Shown piece after piece: positions 13,006 to 22,920 of a DNA stretch of 64,000 nucleotides. Source of the DNA: Macropodus opercularis (taxonomy: Eukaryota > Chordata > Actinopteri > Anabantiformes > Osphronemidae); contig CM061102.1 in assembly GCA_030770545.1 (NCBI GenBank), positions 10,157,501-10,221,500 on the forward strand. Direction: 5' to 3'. A program made the position numbers and the translations under genes. Positions within the stretch are counted from its first letter, which is position 1. Each line of letters opens with the position of its first letter. Below the pieces are notes generated by a model, which saw only the letters and a list, made by a program, of their open reading frames with translations, was not told the origin of the DNA and made no database searches.

Positions 13006-13642
13006 GTTTACTGTATGTAATCTCCAAACTAAAACCCCTTCCCAGTTGAACAGTGGTAATTCTGGAGATGATCACACAAACACACGTGCTTATCATCCAG
13101 CAGCTTCTTAAAATATTCTGTAGAAGTAAAATACAACAAAACGTCTATTCATCAGTAGGGGAAGGTCTTACACACGCTGATACAGAGCAAGAAAATTCAG
13201 TTTTCTGCAAATTTGCAGATATAAAGAAAGAAAAAAGCCTCATTTACCCCAAGCATAGATATGTACTTATAAATACAGAATAATAGCTGTGGTAAGGAAT
13301 ATTGTTTTAATTTATGGAGTTCTGATGCATACATATTCACCAAAACATTAGATCATCCTCATTGGTAAATTCAATTACAATATCTATTCCCCCAACAACA
13401 ATTCTTTTAGTCTACAGAAAGGTGTTTAACCAATAAATTGAATCATTATGAAGTTAATATAAACTCTGAACCAACATGCTCCACTGTTGATGAAAAAAAC
13501 AAAACAATTATCCAGTAACTCTTCAACAGAGACACAAGGGATGGAAAGGAAATGCAAACAGAATGCGTTTGAAATAATTATTCAGGTAGTGTACAGGTTT
13601 TCAGACCGCTGCATTTCTGGGTCTGTCCACTGCAGTCGTCCT

Positions 13643-15924
13643 TTACACTTGATCTCTGAGTTTGGCAAGTCTTTGAGACAGTTCATCCTTGGCACAAGAC
13701 AGCAAAGAAACACATTAGTTAGGAAGGGCAGTATGGGGAACACGTCTTATTAAATGTTTTGCAAAATCTTTGACAAAAACCTCTGTGACAGACGTGACAC
13801 TGATTTAAAACACAGATGTTTTGTACCTGTTCTGTAGAAGCCACGCTGGCACCCACTGACCCTGTCTGGCCCTGGGGAAGCTCCATGTTCAGGTCCAATC
13901 TAAACATGATGTGCACAGCAGTTTAAAACACACAGTGAGATCAACACTGGAAATACATACTCCATTAATGAATACACCCGTATGTCTGATCTAACATTTA
14001 ATCACTAACTACGTTGGGACAGAAAATGAAACGTTTACCCTGCTTCATCAGCCATTTCATGCAGCAATGACTCCACTTGATTCTGAAACACACATCAGAT
14101 GCATTAGATTTACTGTGGATGTGCTCGTCTACAACAAGAAATTATTGTTTAATAATAATAATAATAATAATAAAATGTACCTGTGGCGTTGTCAGGGTAG
14201 TTGTGCTGCTCATGGTGTCCTCCATCTGTGCTGTCTGAACATCCAGAGTTTCAAACTGGTGTTCAAATTTGTCCATGAGAGCTGAAATCTGAAAAGAAGT
14301 GGGACAATATTTTGTGTACATTAATGACTTTTTGCCAACTGATTATATGTAGGGCAATATTATTTAATGTGTAACTGATACTACACCTTTTCCAGATTCA
14401 TACTCTTCAGGGTGGCATCCATGCCTTTCACCACTCCAGCCATGGATTTAGTGACCTGTGAAATGAAACACCATCACAAATAAGAAAACCAAAATGACAA
14501 CGAAAAAAGCTCTTCAAAACCTGAACTCATCAACTCGTGGCTGATTCCAAGCCTGCAGCAGTATGTGCTAGCGCAGCACTCTGTGTACCTGGTTCATCGT
14601 CACTGCAGTCTGCACCCTTGCTGCCACTGCGTCCACCCGAGCGCTCATCCTCAGGAAGTTGACAGACTGGTTCTTCTGTCGGATGGCGTTCTCTGCATGG
14701 ATCCTCGCCACTTCCATATTCCCTTTCTGAATAGCCTGCGTTAAACACAAAAAATGAAGAGTCTCAGTGAAATAAGAGCCAGGTGACACCACTGGGGGGC
14801 TTTCGTGGTGGGTATTTCTGAAGACCTTCTTACTTTTTTGACTTTAGCCTTCTCTAGTTTTTCTTCTTTGTCACATTTCTTGGAGTTTCTTTGGAGTTCT
14901 TTGGCAGCGAACTTCAAATTAAAGAGATTTTCTGAAACACGATGTTAAAGAAGAACAAATTGCAAAGAAAAACAAGTTGTGTGGTTCTACACATTATTTA
15001 GTATCGGGTAGTAAGTATTAGTAATAACATATTAATCAATTATCAAATACATTCAGATTAATAGGGCAGCCTCATGTTTGGGTACTTAATGCTACAGATT
15101 TTGAGTTGTAGATACTAGTATTACATCATCAACTTGATTTTACATCATTGAATCAGAGAAGCCTTGGTGCATCTATACAAGTTTGCCATTAATGGGATGA
15201 TCACATGATATCTGATCTGAGTCTGATACATCCGCAGATACTGGCCAACCGGCCTCAGCTGACGGATGACACGTAAAGTCAGGACGTCATCAACAAAGCA
15301 GGCATGAGGTCATGTAACAGTGTCATCATTGTATAGTTTGTGTTTATCCACCAGACAGCACTGACACGCAGACTTTTAAAACTGACTAATTATTCTATAT
15401 GTTGGTCCAAACTACTAAACTATATCTTAGTACTTTTCTAACTTCTCACTGTAACTTGTTTGCAATCGATCCGTAAAAGGTTTAGAGTATAGAGTGACGT
15501 ACGGGTTGGGTGGAACTAGCTTGTTTGAACAGTTTCTGTAAAAACTAACGCGGTCCTGTGTTGAACACAGCGACTTACTGCTAGAGCAGACAGCCTTTCC
15601 CTGGACCAGCCCGCGGTTCAGGCTTCTCTGCTGTCTGTTCGCTGGGTATTCCCCGCTCCGGTGTTAGCAAGAAGCTTTCAAGGCCTGCGGCCCAGACTTA
15701 GCCGGGAGACACCGAAGCAGCTCGGTGCGGTTGTATTTGAGCCTTCGGTGAATAGCTGACCCATTATTTTACACTTCCAGGTGTCTTGCGCGCATAACTG
15801 TCACCGGTTTCGCCTTTAGGTGTTGTGTTGTGTTGTGTTGTGTTGTGTTCCCTATGTAGTCGTCGTATTGAGGTCTGCGTGTATTTCCCCAGCGTTTCTA
15901 AAGGATACTCTCCATACTCGGCAT
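13643..15924 (-). CDS. chmp1b: Charged multivesicular body protein 1B (ESCRT-III)
   Basis: CHMP1B is an ESCRT-III subunit that coats and constricts membrane necks in endosomal sorting and cytokinesis and recruits VPS4 and spastin. Eight coding exons, in transcript order: 15924-15909, 14931-14834, 14735-14589, 14455-14387, 14288-14181, 14082-14039, 13899-13827 and 13687-13643. They sum to exactly 199 aa, the human length. Exon 1 is only 16 bases, MPSME plus one base, and splices in phase to NLFNLKFAAKELQRNSKK. Helix 1-2 residues KAIQKGNMEVARIHAENAIR and NFLRMSARVDAVAARVQTAV are highly conserved. The C-terminal VPS4-binding MIM1 helix is DELSQRLAKLRDQV. NLEKISALMDKFEHQFETLDVQ also favours CHMP1B over CHMP1A. 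Human CHMP1B has no introns; this intron-bearing copy looks ancestral. The minute first exon is easy to miss, which would leave the protein without its start. Confidence 0.94.
14148..14172. repeat. AAT trinucleotide microsatellite
   Basis: About eight AAT units lie in the chmp1b intron between coding exons 5 and 6, close to the donor of exon 5 at 14181. Confidence 0.85.
15820..15849. repeat. TGTTG pentanucleotide microsatellite
   Basis: About six tandem copies of TGTTG lie in chmp1b intron 1, roughly 60 bases from the 16-base first coding exon. It may vary in length between individuals. Confidence 0.85.
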
Positions 15925-16771
15925 CTTGAGGCGGCTCTTCGCGAATCCAACAGTAACGCGCTCGAATCCTTGCGGGCAACCGACAAAAAGTACAACAATT
16001 AAGCAGAAGCTGTGCGAACAACGTCACTGTCGAGTTTCGGTCTTCGCCTTCTTCTTCACTTCCTGATGTTTGACCAAAATATCAACGACGTCATCGTCAC
16101 GTGGCGGCGGTATCCCACTCGACGTCACGAGGAAGCTCCCGCCTCCTCTCGAAATATGAATGAAAGGAGAAAAAAAACAACCCCTCCGCGTCCAGAAGCG
16201 GCTATTTTCACATGTTTTGCTGTGTGTCCGCTTTCTCGCCTTGTCCGGTGCGTGAACGCCGCCGGTTCAAAGCGGACGTGGGCTTGCACCGGTGTAGTGG
16301 GCGGTGAAAGCGGCTGATTGATGATTAGATTTACGGCGTGGATCGCGGCGGGGAGAGAGGATGACTCACTCCGTCTGATGTGATGTTCACCCCGCAACAG
16401 CTCGGCAGTGCGGCGGCACGTCGGCAGCTCAGCCTGACACGTCGGCGCGCTCCGCCAATAAATACTCAAACTTTGTGAAACTGCGAGGATGCGCCCGGAT
16501 GGTGCTGGGCTCCACGGCGCGTTTCAAACTTGAGCGGCTGTCACTTCGCAGTTCGAGAGAGACCGAGCGTCGTGATTTACCGTAAATTTCGTGACGCCTG
16601 ATTGCCATGGAAACAGTGCTGCTGCGCTGACGGGGAAACTGTCCGCGTTAACTTCAGCATCAACCTCTCCAGCAGGGTCGGATAAACCTGTTGGGCATCT
16701 CGCTGTTTATTTCTTTCTCCCGTTCCTCTGCTCCGGGTTTACTTTCCTGCTTAATTTGGCCACACAACCAG
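15925..16771. promoter_or_regulatory. Divergent CpG-rich promoter of chmp1b (-) and tent5d-like (+)
   Basis: This head-to-head region is rich in CG and contains several CGTCA half-sites: GACGTCAT at 16087-16094 and GACGTCAC at 16121-16128, with another near 16019. A CACGTG E-box is at 16098-16103. These suit CREB/ATF and USF/TFE-type factors. A consensus donor, AG/GTAAGT, lies at 16771/16772 and fits the end of a non-coding first exon of the tent5d-like gene, which would splice to the acceptor at 19218-19219. Transcription start sites are not visible directly. Confidence 0.6.
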
Positions 16772-19219
16772 GTAAGTATTGCGTTTGTGCTGATGCTGGC
16801 ATTATTGTGCGCGACGCTGTAAACGCTGTTAACACCACTTTTAGATGAAATATTCGCCTGGTCATTTAATTGGCAGCCTGACAACTTGCGAGCTACAATG
16901 TAACAAATGCTCTGGTTTTAAATTAGCTGACGATTCAGTTTGCTGATAGGCTACATGGGCACTTCAGAGTTGAGAGGACATTATATAATGGCTGTAGTGT
17001 GATAATTAAAACACAAGTAGCCTGTGCGCAATGTTCAGTGGTCATAGCAGTGCTTAAAATGCGATCACGACTGTGTTGGCTGCATCATGTAGTCTGTAAT
17101 CTGCAACAATCCTTTGACCTGTTTTGCTGTTTAAACATATGCTGAACGCCACATCTGTCATTGTGGTAAACGTAGAGCATTTTGTGGCGTTTTGCGCAAA
17201 AGGGAGAAAATCCAGGAGCGGCAACGACAGATGCTCCATTCAGTGGCTGTATGACTCATATAGTCTTATCTATAAAGAAGCCAAGTGGCAGAAGAGCAGT
17301 CTTGCTGCAGGACCGAGTTGATATAACCCGTGAGGTTCACTAGAGGATGCTGTGGGCCATGCTTCTCTGTGCGCCGAGTTACTGCCACTGAGTTTATTTA
17401 CGCCGATGGCCGCCAAATGCTATCACAGTATATTGGAAGCTGTTTATGTACTAGACACTCAGCAGCTGATTATAGTCTACAGTACATCACATGACCAGGG
17501 CAGTTAGTAAATAATACAAATATACCACAAGGTTATTTGATGTGTTGAACTAAATTATATTTTGATGCTTTAATCACCCTCACTGTCCACTTTGATTTAG
17601 TTCATGAAAATGCACATATATGTTTGTTGAAACAGTTAATTATTCTTCTATCTTCATTCAAAGTATATAACAAATATGCAATTCAAACAATATAGATATT
17701 AATGGAAATGTAAATTGACCACTAATACATTTATGTCATGTTTAGAAACATAATCTGTAGTAAATAAACAGCATAGCATCATAAGAGCAGTGTATCTGTA
17801 TGTCGATAACAACAACAATAATAATAATAATATGTCGAATAGCTTTTCAGGCTTTAGTCAATTGCACTGACTCATGTATGTTTTGGAAAAACAAATCTAG
17901 AAATGGCAGCGCAACTAGCTGCAAGCTGACATTTTCCATCTACTGCACAGTGAAAGTCTAAACGCACACACCAAAAATCCTTTGCGTAACGTTTTTTGCT
18001 GCTTTTTCTCAAAAGGTAAAAAATTGTGATGATACATAATGTTTGATCTCCTCCTGTGTGTGTCTATATTTTTGCATGATGGGCTTATGCTGATAAGACA
18101 CTAGACAATACAGTGGCAATTATGAATGGAAAAAGCACATTATACAGAGATTGTTTAGAGTTTAGTATCTAATATTTGATATAGCATTTTAATATATATC
18201 AGCAGTGAGTGAGAGCATGTAGCTCAGTGATGGCGTACTTTTCTCCATATTATAAATACAATTTTAGTCATAGTATAACAGCGTGAAAACAAAAGCATGC
18301 TGTTACAGTGTGTGAACATAATGCAGAGGGTATATTATATACCTGGTCTGACATAAAGAGCTGCAGTCCACCTATTTCAGAAGGAAAGCAGTGTAAACAT
18401 GCCTGGTAGGAGTCTATCTCTAAGCCAGGTTGTCCCTGATTCTGACAGTTGGTGAATGACTGACAGGTGAGTCACCTGTAACTAGCAGATGGCTGCATGA
18501 ATGTGGAATACATTTAAAATGGCATCTACTGAATGTTTATCTAGTGCTATTAACAAGTAAAGCGATGTGAGAAACAGCTGGGGACGTTTACTGGTATGAG
18601 TTGAATCAGAAAACAAGGTTCCTCCTGAAACGTGAAGTGCATCTTGTGAGGGTTAAGGTTGGAGCTTTTATCTCACACCTCAACCAGTAATAATAATAAT
18701 ACAATACAATAAAATAAAAGTTGACTTTGTCCTGTGTTATGATGCTGTCGCCATCTAGTGGCATCGGCCCAGATGAGTCGAGCCCTCAGAGCTCACCTGG
18801 AGTCGCTGCCTTCTGAGCTTCTGTTGAACAGATGATTTGCAAATGGATAATGAAATAATTTTTAAGGAATAAAGATTATATGAAGAAATAGGACACTAGG
18901 TTCAGCTGCTCCGTTTGGCTGAATTTGTACGTTTAAGACTTCGGGAACAGAGAAAACAAAAAGGGCAAATGCCAAGTCTTTAAAGGTTGTTCCAGTAAAT
19001 GAATGGAAAAATATTCAGAGAGATAAGGATGCGTACAGGCTGCTTGGAGGATTTAGAGAATATGTGAAGAAAAATCACATGTTTCAGTTCCCACTGCCAT
19101 CTGTAAAGGTTATCGTTCACAAAAGACAAAATGTTCATGTTTGTTAGCTTGATGTCAGCGTGATTTTTGTCACATCACCAGCTACATTGTGATACACATA
19201 TCGGATCTCTACTTTACAG
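16772..19219 (+). other. Probable 5' intron of the tent5d-like gene
   Basis: The stretch runs from a GTAAGT donor to a pyrimidine-rich acceptor TTTACAG that directly precedes the coding exon. It contains AAC/AAT microsatellites at about 17808-17832 and 18688-18716, and a CTCF-like motif at 18747-18762. No coding exon is recognised. Confidence 0.6.
18747..18762 (-). promoter_or_regulatory. CTCF-like motif, G-rich strand reverse
   Basis: On the minus strand this reads GCCACTAGATGGCGAC, close to the CTCF core. It is oriented toward the forward motif at 12447-12461, so the pair is convergent. Confidence 0.45.
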
Positions 19220-19228
19220 GTGAGGGTG

Positions 19229-21502
19229 ATGGAGCTACAAACTGAGAAGAGATTCCACAACTTGACTCATGAGCAAGTCCAGGCTTTGGGCAGAGTCTTG
19301 ACAGAGGTCATTCCCATCCATGGACGAGGTAATTTCCCTACACTGCAAGTGAGGGCGAAAGACATCATACGCGTGGTGAAGGATCGCCTGGTGGAGAGAG
19401 ACATCCGGGTGAAAGATATACGGCTGAACGGTGCGACTGCCAGCTACGTCTTGGTGAGAGATAACGGCCTGGGCTACAGAGACTTAGACATCATTTTTGG
19501 AGTGGAGTTGCCCAGGCAGGAGGACTTCCAGGTGATTAAAGAGGTGGTGCTGGGCAGCCTGCGAGACCTCCTTCCTTGTGGTGTTAATAGACGAAAGATC
19601 ACCTGCCTGACAATGAAGGAAGCGTATGTGCAGAAGATGGTGAAAGTTTTCAATGAGCATGACAGATGGAGCCTCATCTCGCTGTCGAATAACAGAGCTA
19701 AAACTTTAGGGCTAAGATTTGTCAGTTCTCTGCGGAGACAGTTTGAGTTCAGCGTGGACTCCTTCCAGATAATATTAGACCGCATGCTGGAGTCCTACTG
19801 GGAAACTGACAGGAAACAAGGAGGGAATCTGGCACTGAATGTTGGGAATGTGTCAAAAAGAGACAATGAGGATGAAAACAAAGAGCGAGAAAAATCGAGC
19901 TTTCCTCAGGATGTTGAAGAGAAAACTGAAAGAGACTCGGCGACAGCAGCCGGTTCAGAAAGTCCAGGCCAGGATGAATCCGTTTCTGTGCTTGAAAAAG
20001 AGCTTCCAGCTGCAGAGGCTGAGCGTGTAGACGGAAAGTACGAAGCACAGCTGGAGTTAGGGCCTGAGAGCATTAGCTTACAGCAGGAGGAGGAAGAGGT
20101 GGATGTCACAGAGGATGTTCATTCAGGGGAAGACATTGTGTTTGAGTTATGCAATGAACGTGAAGGAGAGAAAGGCCCCTTTCACGCTGATTGCCCTTTA
20201 GTTTCACCACCTAAAACTTTATTTCCAGAAGCCTGCGAGCCACTGATGACACATCCTTGTTTAAAGCTACAGAGCGACGAAGAGCAGTCTGTGTCGCCTG
20301 TAACACAGACAGACAACTCAGCTCCACCGGAAATAGTTAATTGTGAAGAAATGACTCAGTTCAAAGCAGACTCAGTAATGTGCAGGACTGAAAATACCCC
20401 TAGTGTGCCGGAGTCACGCCTTGAGCTCTCCTTCCCTCCTCCAGCCAAAAAAACCTGCAGCACATCCCAGGATGTCGTGCCAGAATATTGCCCCTCACCG
20501 AAATTACAAAGAAAAATGTCGCGGAAGATGATCACCAAGCCAGAAAAGTGGTCTTTACTGACTGATTTATCAGATATAACAACACAGATGTTTCCACCCA
20601 TTGAAATGCCCAAACCACTTCAACCAACGCTTCCATTAGTGGATAGTGCTCAAGTGCAACAGTCAGATGACCCAGGTTTGAAGGCAGATATGTCTGAGAG
20701 CACAGAGGCTCTTACAGCTCCTGCTCCTGGTCCGGCCAACACAGTTGACATGGCTGGTTCAGCTGAAACTGTGGGACAAGCCGTGGAGACCAAACCCTCC
20801 GAGAAGCCTCCTGATTCAGAGGTTCGCACAGGTGCAGCCCCAGAGCATCGGGTTACTGAGCGAAAACCAGACGCCGTCCCCAAAAACTGTGGGACAAGCC
20901 CCCGGGCCGCAGCAGCGGGTGAGGCCACTATCACCGTCGACGCAGAATGCATGTATGGGGATTTTGAGCAGGCCTTGGACCACCTTCGACGCCGTCTCAT
21001 CGCCACCCACAACCCAGAGGAGATCCGAGGGGGTGGCTTGCTGAAGTACAGCGACTTGCTGGTGAGGAACTTCCGACCAGCCAGTGAGACGGAGATCAAG
21101 TCCCTGGAGCGGTACATGTGCTCCCGCTTCTTCATCGACTTTCCCGACGTAAGCGAGCAGCAGCGGAAGATCGAGGCCTACCTGCAGTGCCACTTCATTG
21201 GCAACGAGGAGACGAGCAAGTACGACTACCTGATGACTCTGAGGCGCGTGATAGACGAGAGCACGGTGTGTTTGATGGGACATGAGAGGAGACAGACACT
21301 CAACATGATCACAGTCCTGGCTCTGAGAGTGCTGGGCGAGCAGAATGCCATCCCCAACACAGCCAACGTCACCTGCTTCTATCAGCCGGCCCCGTACATG
21401 ACCGAGCCCATTTACAGCAGTTACTTTATCACTCAGGCCCAGCCCCCTCTAGTCTACCACCCCTACCCTTTACATGTCCACATGCAGACTGGCCTGGTGT
21501 AG
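19229..21502 (+). CDS. tent5d: Terminal nucleotidyltransferase 5D-like (FAM46 poly(A) polymerase) with a large insertion
   Basis: TENT5 proteins are non-canonical poly(A) polymerases that lengthen tails of selected mRNAs. The coding sequence is one exon of 757 aa; human TENT5D has about 390. The open frame reaches back to an acceptor AG at 19218-19219, but the first ATG is at 19229 (MELQTEKRFHNLTHEQV), which fits the family start. Residues about 1-192 carry the nucleotidyltransferase core: VIPIHGRGNFPTLQV, NGATASYVL, then DLDIIFGVEL with catalytic aspartates 85 and 87, then RRQFEFSVDSFQIILD. The usual nucleotide-binding Gly-Ser is Gly-Ala here (68-69). Residues about 192-566 (genomic about 19799-20920) are an extra acidic, Ser/Pro/Glu-rich segment. 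The second conserved half then resumes at ECMYGDFEQALDHL, through EEIRGGGLLKYSDLLV, ERYMCSRFFIDFPD and NESTVCLMGHERRQ-like sequence (here DESTVCLMGHERRQ). The PYPLHVHMQTG ending and the BRWD3 neighbour favour TENT5D over A-C. Confidence 0.88.
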   Translation: MELQTEKRFHNLTHEQVQALGRVLTEVIPIHGRGNFPTLQVRAKDIIRVVKDRLVERDIRVKDIRLNGATASYVLVRDNGLGYRDLDIIFGVELPRQEDFQVIKEVVLGSLRDLLPCGVNRRKITCLTMKEAYVQKMVKVFNEHDRWSLISLSNNRAKTLGLRFVSSLRRQFEFSVDSFQIILDRMLESYWETDRKQGGNLALNVGNVSKRDNEDENKEREKSSFPQDVEEKTERDSATAAGSESPGQDESVSVLEKELPAAEAERVDGKYEAQLELGPESISLQQEEEEVDVTEDVHSGEDIVFELCNEREGEKGPFHADCPLVSPPKTLFPEACEPLMTHPCLKLQSDEEQSVSPVTQTDNSAPPEIVNCEEMTQFKADSVMCRTENTPSVPESRLELSFPPPAKKTCSTSQDVVPEYCPSPKLQRKMSRKMITKPEKWSLLTDLSDITTQMFPPIEMPKPLQPTLPLVDSAQVQQSDDPGLKADMSESTEALTAPAPGPANTVDMAGSAETVGQAVETKPSEKPPDSEVRTGAAPEHRVTERKPDAVPKNCGTSPRAAAAGEATITVDAECMYGDFEQALDHLRRRLIATHNPEEIRGGGLLKYSDLLVRNFRPASETEIKSLERYMCSRFFIDFPDVSEQQRKIEAYLQCHFIGNEETSKYDYLMTLRRVIDESTVCLMGHERRQTLNMITVLALRVLGEQNAIPNTANVTCFYQPAPYMTEPIYSSYFITQAQPPLVYHPYPLHVHMQTGLV

Positions 21503-22914
21503 CGACAGCGACTCGCCCACAGAGAGGCATGCAGGCTGCTTTTAGCATGGTGCTCTGCAAGCACAGGCCCAAATGGCAGTTTTAACAACAACAGGGACAG
21601 TGTTGTTCAGTGCTTTGAAATCCCTCCTGCTTATGACATGAAAGGTCAGAACTGAAAGGGGTCCAGAGGCAAAGAACGCAACCCTTTCAAGATAAAGACT
21701 TTGGAAAAGTAAAGAAATGCTAAGAGCCCGCTTTTCTCTCAGCCTGTGGAGAGGATTTCATCGAAGCGGAGGGACGGAGCTTTTTCAGCTCAGTTCTGGC
21801 AGGACTACATACTGGTCATCATCCCGCTGTCGAGAAGAAGGTGAAAGCAGTGTGATATGGCTTCAAGATCCATTTAAAACATAAGCTGTTAGAAACAATC
21901 TTAAGAAGATCTTAGTCTGGGTCCGTTTTATTAGTGATAAAACCTTAACCTTCCTGAGGGGCTGAACCCTGGTATAACTGTTTTGTGACTCATCTCTGTA
22001 GAGTAAAACTCAGCATGTGGTTCTGACGTGGTATTCACTGTATAGATGCAGGACACGGTTCTATGGTATTTCCATAATGTTGTAACTTCTGTGTTTGTTA
22101 CTGTAAACACATTATTTCAGAAGTTGAAATAGGAAACACGATAAGTTTCATTAAAGACAGTAAAGACATTGTTAAGGTTGTGCGATCACGTCGAAATCAA
22201 AAGAACTGAAAAGAACAAGAACCCGTTCCCCTTTTGGCACCGTCCCTCAGAAACCTAACGTCAGAACGTGCTCTGATGAACCCAGTCAACACGTTTTTGA
22301 AAACGAACGCTTTGTGTTGCCGCCGCTTCTTTATTCTAGAACATGAACCTGAATTCAGTCTGCACTTTGTCAGTGACATCCTCATATTGTTCATCTGAGA
22401 AACATCACAAAGACTTGATGACATTGTGCAGAAAGCCTTGGCTGTGAAGTTTTACTCGTGCAGAAAAATACAGAGAGAGCGTGTAAATTCCGCTTTTCCT
22501 CAGTAACCTGCTCCGAGCAGACTCTCCGTGTGTGTTAAATGGTGACAGTTGTTTGTTGTAGTGGACATAGTGAATATCAGTGGTGTTGGGGTTTTGTTTG
22601 TCATTGTGTGCAAAAAACAAATGCTGCACATGTCAGTTAGTTGAGCCGCCGTCGTCCGTGTGTTTGTTCATTGTTTGTGCAGAACATTTACTCAGTATTT
22701 AAAAAGACAAGAAAAGCACAGTGTAAATGCACATACCTGTTGTAGAGTAACAAAGGTGTTTCTGATGTACTTGTTATTCTGAAATATTGAAGCCATCTAA
22801 AATAACGTGCTATTATCTTCAGGATTTGTGTATGTGGTGCATTATTAAGGAACTGTATCACCAGTACAGTATTTGTGTGACGTGTAGTGACTCTGATTGT
22901 TGTGTTATTGTACC

Positions 22915-22920
22915 AATAAA
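22915..22920 (+). other. Likely tent5d-like poly(A) signal
   Basis: AATAAA occurs about 1.4 kb after the stop, with TGTTGTGTTATTG just upstream. This is consistent with a 3' UTR spanning about 21503-22940. Other weaker signals lie nearby. Confidence 0.5.

Larger units (their letters stand above)
11384..13642. other. Rag gene 5' UTR/promoter and chmp1b 3' UTR
   Basis: The left part (about 11384-12130) is the 5' UTR and promoter of the minus-strand Rag gene; it is CpG-containing and holds GCTAA/TTAGC-type motifs near 11635-11710. E-box-like sites lie at 11881-11890 and 11991-11996. A CTCF-like motif is at 12447-12461. The right part is probably chmp1b 3' UTR, ending near a minus-strand AATAAA at 13000-13005. 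Open frames at 11792-12133 and 12604-13283 are not recognised and look like chance. Confidence 0.6.

Noticed and set aside
15764..16027. Minus-strand 87-codon frame over the chmp1b start
   Set aside because: It overlaps the 16-base chmp1b exon in another frame and has no recognised homology.
19220..19228. Start of the tent5d-like protein at GTG 19220
   Set aside because: The bases follow directly on a splice acceptor AG (19218-19219). The first ATG is at 19229 and fits the family N-terminus.
19799..20920. Retained intron as explanation for the TENT5D-like insertion
   Set aside because: No convincing donor and acceptor pair flanks it, and about 1.1 kb stays open in frame. It cannot be fully excluded without RNA data.
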